Shown piece by piece: positions 51,134 to 64,000 of a DNA stretch of 64,000 nt. The position numbers and the translations under genes are program-made. The stretch is from positions 394,539 to 458,538 of the forward strand of contig NZ_FZOH01000003.1 in assembly GCF_900188205.1 (NCBI RefSeq), written 5' to 3'. Under the pieces are notes generated by a model that saw nothing but the letters and a program-made list of their open reading frames with translations, was not told the origin of the DNA and did not search any database. Within the stretch, counting starts at the first letter, position 1, and each line of letters opens with the position of its first letter. This DNA comes from Geodermatophilus saharensis. Lineage in GTDB: Bacteria; Actinomycetota; Actinomycetes; Mycobacteriales; Geodermatophilaceae.

Positions 51134-52105
51134 TCAGAGGCCGACCGCGGAGGCCCCGTACTCGGCCTGCTCGGGCGTGAACCCCTCGAAGAGGAGCTGG
51201 TCGACGAGGCCCGAGCGCGAGAAGCTCTGGAACTCGAGATAGCTGTCGGCCTTCTTCGCCGCCTGCTCGTTCCAGTCGACGGGCGTGTTGTCGACGCCCC
51301 AGGTGGCCTCGGCGGTCGAGAAGCCCTCGAACTCGAGCTGCTCGATGAGTCCCGAGCGCGAGAACGCCTGGAACTCGAGGTAGCTGTCGGCCTTCTTGCC
51401 CGCCTGCTCGTTCCAGTCGACGGTCAGCTGGTCGACGGCCCAGGAGGCGTCGGCCGTCGGAAAGCCCTCGAACTCGAGCTGCTCGATGAGTCCCGAGCGC
51501 GAGAACGCCTGGTAGTCCAGATAGCTCTCGGCCTTCCTCAGGGCGTTCTGCTGGCTGACCGTCACTGCCGGCTCGGGGGCGGGTGCAGGTACAGGTGCAG
51601 GCGTCGACGTGGTCGCCGGTGCCGGCGCTGGTGCCGGTGTGGGGGTGGGACTGGGACTGGGGGTCGGGGGCGCTGCCGGCGCGGGAGCCGGGCTGGAGGA
51701 AGCCGCCGACCCTCCGTTGTCGGCGGATTGCTCAGCCCTGGGCGTGGAGCGGTCGGAGGCCGTGGTCGCGCTTCCCCCGGCCCCACCGGCTGCCGCTGCG
51801 ATGACCACGGCCAGGCCGATCAGCAGCCAGAACCAGATCCGCCCGTAGATCGGCTTTCTGGTCCGCTGCGCCGGCATCTGCGCCGCCGTCCCCGGAGGAG
51901 GCCCGTAGCCCTGCGCGGGCCCGTAGCCCTGCGGCGGTCCGTAGCCCTGCGGCGGCCCGTAGCCCTGCGGGGGCCCGTAGCCCTGCGGGGGCCCGTAGCC
52001 CTGCGGGGGCCCGTAGCCTTGCGGGGGCCCGTAGCCCTGCGGGGGCCCGTAGCCCTGCGGCGGCCCGCCGCGGTGCTCGGGATCGTGGTTCCCGGGATCG
52101 CTCAT
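51134..52105 (-). CDS. Cell-surface protein with three Ltp repeats
   Basis: A 323-residue protein. Residues 1-75 are a cytoplasmic tail of about nine GPPQGYG repeats, then a membrane helix (~88-108, [19 protein letters not shown]), a Pro/Ala/Ser/Thr linker to ~180, and three Ltp repeats (~188-235, ~238-283, ~285-323). Each repeat has KAxSYLxxQxFSRSGLxxQLxFEGF. Ltp domains occur in surface lipoproteins of Gram-positive bacteria; in the streptococcal phage TP-J34 the Ltp protein blocks superinfection by interfering with DNA entry. Here there is no lipobox; a helix anchors it. Repeats 1 and 2 are nearly identical in DNA, which indicates recent duplication. Confidence 0.88.
   Translation of the reverse strand: MSDPGNHDPEHRGGPPQGYGPPQGYGPPQGYGPPQGYGPPQGYGPPQGYGPPQGYGPPQGYGPAQGYGPPPGTAAQMPAQRTRKPIYGRIWFWLLIGLAVVIAAAAGGAGGSATTASDRSTPRAEQSADNGGSAASSSPAPAPAAPPTPSPSPTPTPAPAPAPATTSTPAPVPAPAPEPAVTVSQQNALRKAESYLDYQAFSRSGLIEQLEFEGFPTADASWAVDQLTVDWNEQAGKKADSYLEFQAFSRSGLIEQLEFEGFSTAEATWGVDNTPVDWNEQAAKKADSYLEFQSFSRSGLVDQLLFEGFTPEQAEYGASAVGL
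51900..52065 (-). repeat. Tandem 18-21-bp coding repeat (GPPQGYG units)
   Basis: Within the Ltp-protein gene, units of the type GGGCCCGTAGCCCTGCGG on the plus strand recur about nine times with few changes. They encode the cytoplasmic GPPQGYG tail and are a likely slippage hotspot. Confidence 0.85.
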
Positions 52106-52414
52106 CGTGGTGCTCCGCTCAGTGGTTGGCCAGAGCGAGGACGACGGCGGTCCTGTCCTCGTCGTCCATCGCTCATCCAGACAGAAACGGCCGTTCCTGT
52201 ATCGGCAGTGTGTGCGGTCGCCGGCAACGGTGGTAGGGGGATCGCCCCTCGGCCGGACTCGTTGCCCCTCCTCAGGGCGACCACCCTGCACCTGCCGTGC
52301 TCCCCCGAGGTCGGGACCTGGCGGGCCAGGAGCCGAACCGACGACCGGCGGCCGCCGTCCCCAGGTCGGGGCGCTCCGGAGGGGACGGCCGGACACGCAA
52401 CTAGGCTCGGCGTC
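52106..52414. other. Divergent intergenic region of the Ltp gene and mshC
   Basis: 309 bp with no gene. The Ltp gene has a weak GGAG upstream. The -10 of mshC (TAGGCT) is at 52402-52407. No palindrome stands out. Confidence 0.5.
52402..52407 (+). promoter_or_regulatory. Leaderless -10 hexamer for mshC
   Basis: TAGGCT followed by 7 nt and GTG 52415. Confidence 0.55.
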
Positions 52415-53680
52415 GTGCTCGCCTGGCCCGCCCCGCTGCTCCCCACCCTCCCGGGCCACGGCCCGGTGCTGCGCCTGTTCGACACCGCGCGCGGTGAGGT
52501 GGTGCCCACCGAGCCCGGCTCGGTGGCGCGGATGTACGTCTGCGGCATCACCCCCTACGACGCCACCCACCTCGGGCACGCGGCCACCTACCTGGCCTTC
52601 GACCTGGTCAACCGGGTGTGGCGCGACGCCGGGCACGCCGTGCACTACGTGCAGAACGTCACCGACATCGACGACCCCCTCCTCGAGCGCGCCGAGCGCG
52701 ACGGCGAGGACTGGGTCGTCCTGGGCATGCGCGAGACGGCGCTGTTCCGCGAGGACATGACGGCGCTGCGCGTGCTGCCGCCCGAGGACTACGTCGGCGC
52801 GGTGGCGGCCATCCCGCGGATCGTCGCGCAGGTGGAGACCCTGCTCGACGAGGGCCTGGCCTACGTGCTCGACGACGGCACCGGCGACGTCTACCACGAC
52901 GTCTCCCAGGCCCCCGGCTTCGGCGCGGAGTCCGGCTACGACGAGGCCACGATGCTGGCGCTGTCGGCCGAGCGCGGCGGCGACCCCGACCGGCCCGGCA
53001 AGCGCAACCGGCTCGACCCGCTGCTGTGGCGCGGCCGCCGCGAGGGCGAGCCCTCCTGGCCCGGCCCGCGCGGCATCGCCGGCCGGCCCGGCTGGCACAT
53101 CGAGTGCGCCACCATCGCGCTGGACACCATCGGCACGGGCTTCGACGTGCAGGGCGGCGGCAGCGACCTGGTCTTCCCGCACCACGAGTACTCCGCCGTC
53201 CACGCCGAGGCGCTCACCGCCGCCGAGACGGGGGAGAAGACGCCCTTCGCCCGCGCCTACGTGCACGCGGCGATGATCGGCCTCGACGGCGAGAAGATGA
53301 GCAAGAGCCGCGGCAACCTCGTCTTCGTCTCCAAGCTGCGCGGCGAGGGCGTCGACCCGATGGCCATCCGGCTGGCGCTGCTGTCGGGCCACTACCGCAC
53401 CGACCGCGCCTGGACGCCGGACCTGCTGTCGGCCGCCGAGGCGCGGCTGGCCACCTGGCGCCGCGCGGCCGCGCTGCCCGCAGGCGCCCCGGCCGCGCCG
53501 GTGCTCGCCGGGCTGCGCGAGCGGCTGGCCGACGACCTCGACAGCCCCGGCGCGATCGCCGTCGTCGACGCCTGGGCGGCGGCCACCCTGGCCGGTGACG
53601 GTGAGGCCGAGGACGGCGCCCCGGCGATGGTGGCCGACGCCGTCGACGCGCTGCTCGGTGTCGCGCTGCAGGAGGGCTGA
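52415..53680 (+). CDS. mshC: Cysteine--1-D-myo-inosityl 2-amino-2-deoxy-alpha-D-glucopyranoside ligase
   Basis: A 421-residue cysteinyl-tRNA-synthetase-like ligase that activates cysteine with ATP and joins it to GlcN-inositol, the penultimate step of mycothiol synthesis in the cytoplasm. Signature motifs: zinc-binding Cys43 and the HIGH-type motif in [26 protein letters not shown] with further zinc ligands, FPHHEYS, and KMSKSRGN near residue 293. The start is set by TAGGCT 7 nt upstream. dgt follows with no gap. No other msh genes are in the window. Confidence 0.95.
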   Translation: MLAWPAPLLPTLPGHGPVLRLFDTARGEVVPTEPGSVARMYVCGITPYDATHLGHAATYLAFDLVNRVWRDAGHAVHYVQNVTDIDDPLLERAERDGEDWVVLGMRETALFREDMTALRVLPPEDYVGAVAAIPRIVAQVETLLDEGLAYVLDDGTGDVYHDVSQAPGFGAESGYDEATMLALSAERGGDPDRPGKRNRLDPLLWRGRREGEPSWPGPRGIAGRPGWHIECATIALDTIGTGFDVQGGGSDLVFPHHEYSAVHAEALTAAETGEKTPFARAYVHAAMIGLDGEKMSKSRGNLVFVSKLRGEGVDPMAIRLALLSGHYRTDRAWTPDLLSAAEARLATWRRAAALPAGAPAAPVLAGLRERLADDLDSPGAIAVVDAWAAATLAGDGEAEDGAPAMVADAVDALLGVALQEG

Positions 53681-54709
53681 GTGTCCGGCGGGTTCCGGCT
53701 CACCGGCCGCGCGGCCCGCGAGGCGGCGGAGTCCGCGCTGGCCCCGGCCGCGGCCCGCGCGGCGGCCACCCGCGGCCGCGCCGTCGACGAGCCCGAGGAC
53801 CGGCTGCGCACCGCCTTCGAGCGCGACCGCGACCGGATCCTGCACGCCAAGGCCTTCCGCCGGCTCAAGCACAAGACGCAGGTGTTCCTCAACCCCGACG
53901 GCGACCACTTCGTCACCCGCCTCACCCACACCCTGCAGGTCACCCAGGTGGCCCGCGCGATCGCCCGTGCGCTGGGCCTCAACGAGACCCTCGCCGAGGC
54001 GATCGCGCTGGCCCACGACGTCGGCCACTCACCCTTCGGGCACATCGGCGAGGACGCCTTCGACCCCTACGTGCCCGGCGGCTGGCACCACGCCGCGCAG
54101 GGGGTGCGGATCGTGGAGGTGCTCGAGCACCTCAACCTCACGGTGGAGGTGCGCGACGGCATCCGCGCGCACAGCTGGAAGATCACCCCGCCCCCGGCCA
54201 CCCGCGAGGGCGAGTGCGTCCGCTACGCCGACCGGATCGCCTACCTGTCCCACGACGCGCTCGACGCCGTCCGCGCCGGCGTGCTGCAGCCCGGCGACCT
54301 CCCGGCGGTCGCCCGCGCGGCCTTCGGCGAGCCCGGCAGCGCGATGGTGGGGACGATGGTCGACGCCGTCGTCGAGGGGTCCCTGGCCGACGGCGGCCGC
54401 GTGGTCATGGCGCCCGGGCCGCTGGCGGCGATGCACGAGCTGCGGGCGTTCATGTTCGAGCACGTCTACGTCTCCGAGACCGCCGCGGGGCAGAAGCAGC
54501 TGGCCATCGACGTCATCCGCCGGCTGGTCGACCACCACCTGGCCCACCCCGAGCTCATCCCGCCGACCTACCGCGACACCGAGGCCGACCTGGTCACCCA
54601 GGTCGTCGACCACGTGTCCGGGATGACCGACCGCTTCGCCCTCGCCACCCACGACCGGCTCTTCGACGACGACGCCGCCGCCCGGATGACCCCGCTGCTG
54701 CGCCGCTGA
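53681..54709 (+). CDS. dgt: Deoxyguanosinetriphosphate triphosphohydrolase-like protein
   Basis: A 342-residue HD-domain enzyme that hydrolyses dNTPs to nucleoside and triphosphate. The metal-binding H...HD...D pattern is visible as [25 protein letters not shown] and [30 protein letters not shown] is the family signature at the N-terminus. The GTG is directly abutted to the mshC stop (53680/53681), so the genes are co-transcribed. Length fits the shorter dGTPase-like group that may prefer various dNTPs. A role in nucleotide-pool control is inferred. Confidence 0.92.
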   Translation: MSGGFRLTGRAAREAAESALAPAAARAAATRGRAVDEPEDRLRTAFERDRDRILHAKAFRRLKHKTQVFLNPDGDHFVTRLTHTLQVTQVARAIARALGLNETLAEAIALAHDVGHSPFGHIGEDAFDPYVPGGWHHAAQGVRIVEVLEHLNLTVEVRDGIRAHSWKITPPPATREGECVRYADRIAYLSHDALDAVRAGVLQPGDLPAVARAAFGEPGSAMVGTMVDAVVEGSLADGGRVVMAPGPLAAMHELRAFMFEHVYVSETAAGQKQLAIDVIRRLVDHHLAHPELIPPTYRDTEADLVTQVVDHVSGMTDRFALATHDRLFDDDAAARMTPLLRR

Positions 54710-54716
54710 CCGCCGC

Positions 54717-55469
54717 TCAGACCACCGGGTCGTCGTCGGCCCGGGAGCCCGGCTGCCGTCCGCGCCACCGCTCCCCGAGCAGGCCGACGAGCAGGGCGAC
54801 GAAGGTGACGAGGAAGACCTGGCCGACGAGCGCCTCGGTGACGGCCAGCAGGCGGCCGGGTGGGGAGACCGCGGCGAGGTCGCCGTAGCCCACGGTCGTG
54901 ATCGTCGACAGGCTGAAGTACATGAACGTCGTCGTCGGCTCAGGGCGGCCGAAGAAGTCGTCCTGGGCGCCCTGGACGCCGAGGAAGGCGAAGAAGAACG
55001 CCAGCGCGATGAGCAGGTAGGCCGCCACGGCGCCCTGCACGGTCCGCAGCGTCACCTCGTCGTGCTGCAGCAGGCGGCGGATCACTGCGACGGGGGCCAG
55101 CGCGGACAGCACGATCCACAGCACCGGGGCGGTCCCGGAGTGGGCCACGGCGGCCTCGTCGGTGGCCCCGGGCAGCCGGGCGACGATCCCTGTGACGGTC
55201 ACCAGCACGCTCAGCCCGACCAGCACGCCGGCCACCCGCAGCCAGTGCCGGGCCACCCCGGAGGTTCGCAGGGCCAGCAGCAGTGTCGCGCCGACGAACA
55301 CCGTGACCACGACCTGCGCCGCCGACTCCGCCGGCCCGGCGCGCCCCGGGGTGACCCCCGCCAGCGACAGCGTGACCAGCGCGACGACGGTGAGGGCCAG
55401 CAGGGCGCCGAACCGGTCCAGGGACGGGGACAGGTCGTCGAAGGGCCGCAGCCGGTGCCGGATCGACAC
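54717..55469 (-). CDS. Potassium channel family protein (two-pore-helix, KcsA-like filter)
   Basis: A 250-residue membrane protein with about six helices. The selectivity filter TVGYGD follows the pore helix FMYFSLSTITT, near residue 195, and the last helix is VFLVTFVALLVGLL. Four preceding helices carry few charges (no arginine ladder), so a voltage sensor is not evident. GTG 55469 has GAGGAGG upstream. It is convergent with dgt (7 bp between stops). It conducts K+ by family inference. Confidence 0.85.
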   Translation of the reverse strand: MSIRHRLRPFDDLSPSLDRFGALLALTVVALVTLSLAGVTPGRAGPAESAAQVVVTVFVGATLLLALRTSGVARHWLRVAGVLVGLSVLVTVTGIVARLPGATDEAAVAHSGTAPVLWIVLSALAPVAVIRRLLQHDEVTLRTVQGAVAAYLLIALAFFFAFLGVQGAQDDFFGRPEPTTTFMYFSLSTITTVGYGDLAAVSPPGRLLAVTEALVGQVFLVTFVALLVGLLGERWRGRQPGSRADDDPVV

Positions 55470-55686
55470 GCCACCTCCTCGCGGGGCCGGGACCGCCGCC
55501 GGGACGCGGCGCCGGCGACACGGTAGTGCGGGCCGGCATCGCGGGCGTTCCCCGCGCCGTGCCGGTGCTGCACCACCGGTGGTGGGCGAGGAACGCCCGC
55601 ACCGTCGCCGTCCCGACCGTCATCCCCAACTACTGACGCACACCGGTGGCCGGGCGCGGGAGGGTGGCGCCGGAGGACCCCCCGGA

Positions 55687-55752
55687 CGCCGAGATCCCGT
55701 GATCTCGACCGCCGGGACGGGCCGGGCGGGTCGAGATCACGGGATCTCGGCG
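55687..55752. terminator. Large perfect hairpin after the PAC2 gene
   Basis: 24-bp perfect arms (55687-55710 and 55729-55752) around an 18-nt loop. Each arm contains the smaller palindrome GAGATC-CCGT-GATCTC. It lies 17 bp past the stop of the minus-strand PAC2 gene. The sequence-level symmetry is more than a terminator needs, so it may also be a dispersed element. Confidence 0.75.
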
Positions 55753-55769
55753 GGTGAGGCGAGCGGGGA

Positions 55770-56633
55770 TCAGCTCGGCGAGGAGCCCCGCCGGCGCAGG
55801 TAGCGCTCGAACTCGCGGGCGATCTGGTCGCCGTTGGCCTGGGACAGGTCGGTCTCGGTGGCGCGCTCCTCCAGCGAGCGCACGTACTCCACGACCTCGG
55901 CGTCCTCCTGGGCCATCTCGTCGACGGTCTTGACCCAGTCGTCGGCCTGCGCGGGCAGCCCGCCGAGGGGCACCGGCAGCTCGAGCACCTCCTCGACCCG
56001 CTGCAGCAGCGCGACGGTGGCCCGCGGGGAGGGCGGCTGGGAGACGTAGTGCGGGACGGCGGCCCAGAAGCTCACCGCCGGCAGCCCGGCCTGCACGCAG
56101 GCGTCCTGGAACACCCCGAGGATGCCGGTGGGGCCCTCGTAGCGGGAGGTCTCCAGCCCGTAGGCGCGGGCGGACTCCTGGTCGTAGGCCGAGCCGCTGA
56201 CCGGCGTCGGCCGGGTGTGCGGGGTGTCGGCGAGCAGCGCGCCGAGGGCGACGACGGTCTGCACGTCGAGCTCCTGGCACAGCTCGATCAGCTCGGCGCA
56301 GAAGCCGCGCCAGCGCATGTTCGGCTCGATGCCCCGGATGAGCACGACGTCGCGGTCGCTGCCGGGCGGGCGGGCGACCGAGACCCGCGTCGTCGGCCAC
56401 TCGATGCGCCGGCTGACGCCCTCGACCAGCGACACGGTGGGGCGGTTGACCTGGAAGTCGTAGTAGTCCTCGGGGTCGAGCGCCGCGAGGGGAGTGGCGT
56501 CCCAGATCAGCTCGAGGTGCTCGAGCGCCCCGGTGGCGGCGTCCCCGGCGTCGTTCCAGCCCTCGAAGGCGACCACCGCCACCGGCTGGTTCAGCTGGGG
56601 CAGGTCCTCGGGAGCGGACTTCGGGTCGGTCAC
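55770..56633 (-). CDS. PAC2 family protein
   Basis: A 287-residue protein of the PAC2/proteasome-assembly-chaperone-like family. Typical features are [64 protein letters not shown] and [12 protein letters not shown]. Actinobacteria with a proteasome carry such genes; the role is not established. TAGGCT 7 nt before GTG 56633 indicates a leaderless mRNA. It is divergent from metH over 163 bp. A large hairpin lies after the stop. Confidence 0.88.
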   Translation of the reverse strand: MTDPKSAPEDLPQLNQPVAVVAFEGWNDAGDAATGALEHLELIWDATPLAALDPEDYYDFQVNRPTVSLVEGVSRRIEWPTTRVSVARPPGSDRDVVLIRGIEPNMRWRGFCAELIELCQELDVQTVVALGALLADTPHTRPTPVSGSAYDQESARAYGLETSRYEGPTGILGVFQDACVQAGLPAVSFWAAVPHYVSQPPSPRATVALLQRVEEVLELPVPLGGLPAQADDWVKTVDEMAQEDAEVVEYVRSLEERATETDLSQANGDQIAREFERYLRRRGSSPS

Positions 56634-56640
56634 CCCTGCG

Positions 56641-56646
56641 AGCCTA
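56641..56646 (-). promoter_or_regulatory. Leaderless -10 hexamer for the PAC2 gene
   Basis: On the minus strand TAGGCT lies 7 nt upstream of GTG 56633. Confidence 0.55.
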
Positions 56647-56796
56647 CGTCGGTCAGGCCGCGCCGCCCGCGTGGCGCGGGTGGGAGGATGGCACGGGCCC
56701 GCGGGACCGCCTCCGACGGCGCAGGGGAACACGCGCGGGCCAGCGGCTGCTGCCCCGTGCAGCAGGACGTGCCGCCGACCGACCCCGAGGACGCCC

Positions 56797-60549
<3,753 letters not shown>

Positions 60550-60550
60550 A

Positions 60551-60617
60551 GGACCCCCTCGCCCCCACCCCTCGCTGACGCTCGGGGTGGGAGCGTGCGA
60601 GGGGGCCGTTCCAGCAC
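60551..60617. repeat. Palindromic dispersed repeat, copy 3
   Basis: Outer arms GGACCCCCTCGC and GCGAGGGGGCC, inner arms CCACCCC/GGGGTGG, and the same GTTCCAGCA tail as copy 2. It begins 1 bp after the metH stop and ends 24 bp before the convergent ackA stop, so it may terminate both. Confidence 0.7.
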
Positions 60618-60641
60618 GTCGCCCGAGGGGCCTTCGTAGCG

Positions 60642-61871
60642 CTATTGGCTCCCCGGGCGGCCTTCGTCGCGCTGGTGGCCGTCCAGGAGGGCGACGGTCT
60701 GGCGCGCCATCTCCAGCTCCTCGTCGGTGGGCACCACCAGGACGGCGACCGGGCTGTCGTCGGCCGAGACCCGGCGGGCACCCGGCTCGCGGGCGGCGTT
60801 GCGCTCCTCGTCGAGGCGGATGCCCAGCCGCTCCAGCCCGGCCAGCGACCGCGCCCGCACGACCGGATCGTTCTCCCCGATGCCACCGGTGAAGGCGATC
60901 GCGTCGGTGCGGCCGAGCACGGCCAGGTAGGCGCCCACGTACTTGCGCAGCCGGTGGCAGAACACCTCGAGGGCCAGCGCGGCGGCGTCGTCGCCGTCGG
61001 CGATGCGCCGGTGCACCTCGCGCAGGTCGTTGGAGCCGGCCAGCGCGAGCATGCCGCTGGAGGAGTTCAGCGCCCGGTCGACCTCCTCCGGGCCGAGCCC
61101 GGCCACCCGGTGCAGGTGCGCCACGACGGCGGGGTCGACGTCGCCCGAGCGCGTCCCCATGACCAGCCCCTCCAGCGGGGTCATGCCCATCGAGGTGTCC
61201 ACGCTGCGGCCCCCGGCGACCGCAGTGGCGCTCGCGCCGTTGCCCAGGTGCAGCACCACGCTGTTGACCTCCGCCACCGGCCGGCCGAGGAACTCCGCGG
61301 CGGCGCGGGAGACGAAGGCGTGCGAGGTGCCGTGGAAGCCGTAGCGCCGCACGCCGTGGTCGTGCGCCCACTGCGGGGGCACCGCGTAGGTGTAGGCGGA
61401 CGGCGGGAGGGTGGCGTGGAAGGCGGTGTCGAACACCGCCACGTGCGGCAGGCCCGGGAAGGTCCGCCGGGCCACCTCGATGCCCACGGCGTTGACCGGG
61501 TTGTGCAGCGGGGCCAGCGTGGCCAGCTCCCGGATGGCGCGCAGCACGGCGTCGTCGACGAGCACCGGGGCGGAGAAGCGGTCACCGCCGTGCACCACCC
61601 GGTGGGCGACGGCGACCAGCCCGGCGTCGGCCAGCGCCGGGCCGCGCCGCTGGAAGGCGGCGAGCGCGGCCGCCAGCGCCTCCGCGTGGTCGGGCAGCGG
61701 CTGCTCCACCACGTCGGGGGGCCGTCCGGGCCGGGAGTGGGTGAGCCGGCCGGAGGGCTGCCCCACCCGCTCGGCCAGCCCCCACGCCAGCGCCTCCCCG
61801 GCGGCGACGTCGACCAGCCGGTACTTCAGCGACGACGAGCCGCAGTTGACGACGAGCACCCGCCCGGTCAC
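60642..61871 (-). CDS. ackA: Acetate kinase
   Basis: A 409-residue ASKHA-fold kinase that interconverts acetyl phosphate and acetate with ADP/ATP. Motifs: VVNCGSSSLKYRLVD, AHRVVHGGDRF, RYGFHGTSHAFVS, LHLGNGASATAV, VMGTRSGDVDP and FTGGIGEND. The GTG start overlaps the pta stop (GTGA), so it is the second gene of the pta-ackA operon. Length is usual. It converges with metH across copy 3 of the palindromic repeat. Confidence 0.95.
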   Translation of the reverse strand: MTGRVLVVNCGSSSLKYRLVDVAAGEALAWGLAERVGQPSGRLTHSRPGRPPDVVEQPLPDHAEALAAALAAFQRRGPALADAGLVAVAHRVVHGGDRFSAPVLVDDAVLRAIRELATLAPLHNPVNAVGIEVARRTFPGLPHVAVFDTAFHATLPPSAYTYAVPPQWAHDHGVRRYGFHGTSHAFVSRAAAEFLGRPVAEVNSVVLHLGNGASATAVAGGRSVDTSMGMTPLEGLVMGTRSGDVDPAVVAHLHRVAGLGPEEVDRALNSSSGMLALAGSNDLREVHRRIADGDDAAALALEVFCHRLRKYVGAYLAVLGRTDAIAFTGGIGENDPVVRARSLAGLERLGIRLDEERNAAREPGARRVSADDSPVAVLVVPTDEELEMARQTVALLDGHQRDEGRPGSQ

Positions 61872-63925
61872 GACTGCGCCTGGACGGCGGTGATCGCCAC
61901 GGTGTTGACGATGTCCTGCACCGTCGCCCCGCGGGAGAGGTCGTTGACCGGCGCGCGCAGGCCCTGCAGCACCGGGCCGACCGCCACCGCCCCGGCGCTG
62001 CGCTGCACCGCCTTGTAGGTGTTGTTGCCGGTGTTGAGGTCGGGGAAGACGAACACCGTGGCCCGACCGGCCACCTCGCTGCCGGGCAGCTTGGTCCGCG
62101 CGACCCCGGCGTCGACGGCGGCGTCGTACTGGATCGGCCCCTCCACCGACAGCCCGGGCGCCCGCTCGCGCACCAGCTCGGTCGCCGCCCGCACCCGGTC
62201 GACGTCCTCCCCGCTGCCCGACCGGCCGGTGGAGTAGGACAGCATCGCCACCCGCGGCTCCACGCCGAAGCGGGCCGCGGTCTGCGCGGAGGTCACCGCG
62301 ATCTCGGCCAGCTGCTCCGCGGTCGGGTGCACGTTGACCGCGCAGTCGCCGTAGACGAGCACCCGGTCGGCCAGGCACATGAAGAAGACGCTGGAGACGA
62401 TCGAGACACCGTCGACGGTCTTGATCAGCTCCAGCGCCGGGCGGATGGTCTGCGCGGTGGTGTGGGTGGCGCCGGACACCATCCCGTCGGCCCGGCCGAG
62501 GGCCACCATCAGCGTGCCGGCGTAGGAGACGTCGACGACGAGGTCGCGGGCCGCGTCCATGGTCACGCCCCGGTGCGCCCGCCGCCGCGCGTACTCCACC
62601 GCCAGCTCCTCGCGCAGGCCCGGCTCGCAGGGGTCGAGCAGCCGCGCGCCGCCGACGTCGGCCCCGGCGCGGGCGGCCGCGGCGCGCACCTCGGCGGGGT
62701 CGCCGAGCAGGGTGAGGTCGACGACGCCGCGGCGCAGCAGCCGCTCGGCGGCCCGCAGCACCCGCTCGTCGGTGCCCTCGGGCAGCACCACGTGCCGGCG
62801 GTCGGCGCGCGCCCGGTCGAGCAGCTCGTGCTCGAACATCAGCGGCGTGGTCACCCGCGGCCGGGCCACCGCGGTGCGGTCGAGCAGCTCCTCGGCGTCG
62901 ACGTGCTCCTCGACCAGGCCGACCGCGACGTCGATCTTGCGCTGCGCGCCGGGCCGGATCCGGCCGGGCGCGGACCCGGCGAGGGTGGCGGTGACGTAGG
63001 TGTCCTCGCCGGTGAGCACGACCGGCACGGCCGCCGGCAGGTGCTCCAGCAGCCGCATCAGCGGGGCGGCGGGCTCGATGCCGCCGGTGAGCACCAGGCC
63101 GGCCGGGGCGGGCAGCCCGCCGGAGAGGTGGGCGGCGACCACGCCGAGGACGACGTCGGCGCGGTCGCCGGGGGTGATGACCACGACGTCGTCGACCAGC
63201 CGCTCGAGCAGGTTGGGGATGGTCATGGCCGCCACCAGGACGCCGGAGGTCTCCCGGCCGAGGGTGGCCTCGTCGCCGGCCAGCGGCCGGGCGCGGCAGG
63301 CGCGGGCCACCTCGGCCATCGTCGGCGCGGTCAGCACCGCGACCTCCGGCAGCACGTACACCGGCACCTCGAGGCCGGCGACCCGCTCCCGCACGGCGGG
63401 CAGCAGCCGCGGCGGCACCCGGTTGGCGACGACGGCGACCACCTCGGTGCCGGCGTCGGCCATCGCGTCGCAGCCCACGCCGACGGCGACGGCGACGTCG
63501 TCGGGCCCGCGGTCGCGGCCGGAGACCACGCACAGCACCGGCAGCCCCAGGTTGGCCGCGATGCGGGCGTTGAGCGCCAGCTCCCGGGCGGCGCCGGCCT
63601 CGCTGAAGTCCGAGCCGACGACCAGCACCCGGTCGCAGCGGGCGGCCAGCGCCCGGTAGCGGGCGACGATCTCCGACAGGGCGCGGTCCTCGTCGGCGAG
63701 CACGTCGGCGTAGGTCACCCCGGTGCAGGCGTCGGCGGGCAGGTCGGTGGAGGCGCGGGGGAGGAGCAGGTCGACGACCCCGTCGGTGCCCTCCCGCGCG
63801 GACACCACCGGCCGGAAGACCCCGAGCCGGCCCACCCGCCGGGCCAGCAGCTCGAACACCCCGAGCGCCACCGCGGACTTGCCGGTGGCCGGCTCGCAGC
63901 CGGTGACGTAGAGCCCGTCCGACAC
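61868..63925 (-). CDS. pta: Phosphate acetyltransferase (long form)
   Basis: A 685-residue three-domain enzyme that converts acetyl-CoA and phosphate to acetyl phosphate. The N-terminal BioD-like P-loop domain has GCEPATGKSAVALG (residues ~9-22). A central DRTGG-type domain spans ~215-330 (LVAAMTIPNLLERLVDDVVVI). The C-terminal catalytic domain begins HVVLPEGTDERVLRAAERLL and contains GATHTTAQTIRPAL and LNTGNNTYKAVQR. GTG 63925 has AGGAGG upstream, and a TAGGGT hexamer at 63946-63951 gives a ~15-nt leader. It is the first gene of the operon with ackA. Confidence 0.95.
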   Translation of the reverse strand: MSDGLYVTGCEPATGKSAVALGVFELLARRVGRLGVFRPVVSAREGTDGVVDLLLPRASTDLPADACTGVTYADVLADEDRALSEIVARYRALAARCDRVLVVGSDFSEAGAARELALNARIAANLGLPVLCVVSGRDRGPDDVAVAVGVGCDAMADAGTEVVAVVANRVPPRLLPAVRERVAGLEVPVYVLPEVAVLTAPTMAEVARACRARPLAGDEATLGRETSGVLVAAMTIPNLLERLVDDVVVITPGDRADVVLGVVAAHLSGGLPAPAGLVLTGGIEPAAPLMRLLEHLPAAVPVVLTGEDTYVTATLAGSAPGRIRPGAQRKIDVAVGLVEEHVDAEELLDRTAVARPRVTTPLMFEHELLDRARADRRHVVLPEGTDERVLRAAERLLRRGVVDLTLLGDPAEVRAAAARAGADVGGARLLDPCEPGLREELAVEYARRRAHRGVTMDAARDLVVDVSYAGTLMVALGRADGMVSGATHTTAQTIRPALELIKTVDGVSIVSSVFFMCLADRVLVYGDCAVNVHPTAEQLAEIAVTSAQTAARFGVEPRVAMLSYSTGRSGSGEDVDRVRAATELVRERAPGLSVEGPIQYDAAVDAGVARTKLPGSEVAGRATVFVFPDLNTGNNTYKAVQRSAGAVAVGPVLQGLRAPVNDLSRGATVQDIVNTVAITAVQAQS

Positions 63926-63945
63926 CGCCCCACCTCCTGCCCGCG

Positions 63946-63951
63946 ACCCTA
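63946..63951 (-). promoter_or_regulatory. -10 hexamer of the pta-ackA operon
   Basis: TAGGGT on the minus strand, about 20 bp before GTG 63925. Unlike most genes here, a Shine-Dalgarno (AGGAGG) intervenes, so this operon is leadered. Confidence 0.5.
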
Positions 63952-64000
63952 GGGCGGTGCGGCGGCCCGGGCAGGGCGGCGGCCCGGGTGCGGCCCTGGA

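Noticed and set aside
51900..52065. CRISPR-like regular repeats
   Set aside because: The units are contiguous and encode GPPQGYG in a real gene; there are no unique spacers.
56634..56796. Cobalamin or SAM/SAH riboswitch upstream of metH
   Set aside because: The leader has a short CTGCTG/CAGCAG hairpin but lacks the conserved GCCACTG box and other core elements; I cannot support a riboswitch by eye.

Overview
The window is chromosomal DNA of a very high-GC actinobacterium (about 70-75% GC by eye, many GTG starts, very strong third-position GC). It carries the mycothiol ligase gene mshC, a DUF3090/SCO1664-type block, an IdeR/DtxR-type iron box and many leaderless genes with a NANNNT hexamer 6-8 nt before the start codon. 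Together these fit a Geodermatophilaceae-like genome (Blastococcus, Modestobacter or Geodermatophilus); the family is an inference, the phylum is secure. I see no rRNA, insertion sequence, CRISPR array or phage structural gene. There is one tRNA, tRNA-Leu(GAG).

Layout. 1-2.3 kb: end of an MFS transporter fused to a cyclic-nucleotide-binding domain, then small orphan genes and a pair of identical 16-bp palindromes. 2.6-4.2 kb: a low-GC islet with two membrane-anchored proteins of unknown function. 4.4-13 kb: lipid/redox enzymes (enoyl-CoA hydratase, two NAD(P)-binding epimerase-like proteins, Zn alcohol dehydrogenase), a CPBP protease, a SulP anion transporter and a stand-alone STAS protein. 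14-26 kb: the most unusual part. Four ATP-grasp ligases, a GCS2-type glutamate-cysteine ligase homologue, two esterase-D-like hydrolases, an S51 (cyanophycinase/dipeptidase-E-like) peptidase and an M20 peptidase lie close together in divergent operons. This looks like an uncharacterised peptide- or amide-forming pathway. 26-31 kb: a YgjV-like membrane protein, a short UvrA paralogue and a PD-(D/E)XK nuclease beside tRNA-Leu.

31-44.5 kb: M20 peptidase, LysR regulator divergent from an Asp/Glu racemase, SDR, quinone oxidoreductase, a gene with an apparent frameshift in a G run, an iron-box-controlled DUF2470 protein, a RecD-like helicase coupled to an aldo/keto reductase, then the actinobacterial block uppP - histidine phosphatase - DUF3090 - SCO1664. 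44.5-52 kb: a 61-bp tandem repeat, a glyoxalase-fold protein, a mycothiol-dependent-enzyme homologue, glpD-glpK, a TetR gene divergent from a membrane protein across a palindromic operator, and a cell-surface protein with three Ltp repeats. 52-64 kb: mshC-dgt, a potassium channel, a PAC2 protein, metH and the pta-ackA operon.

Two sequence-level themes recur. First, a palindromic repeat family (three copies, at 22.7, 42.3 and 60.6 kb) and several other large hairpins sit between genes, often between convergent ones. Second, leaderless promoters dominate; one of them apparently starts an 18-codon Pro/Arg-rich leader ORF immediately before uppP.
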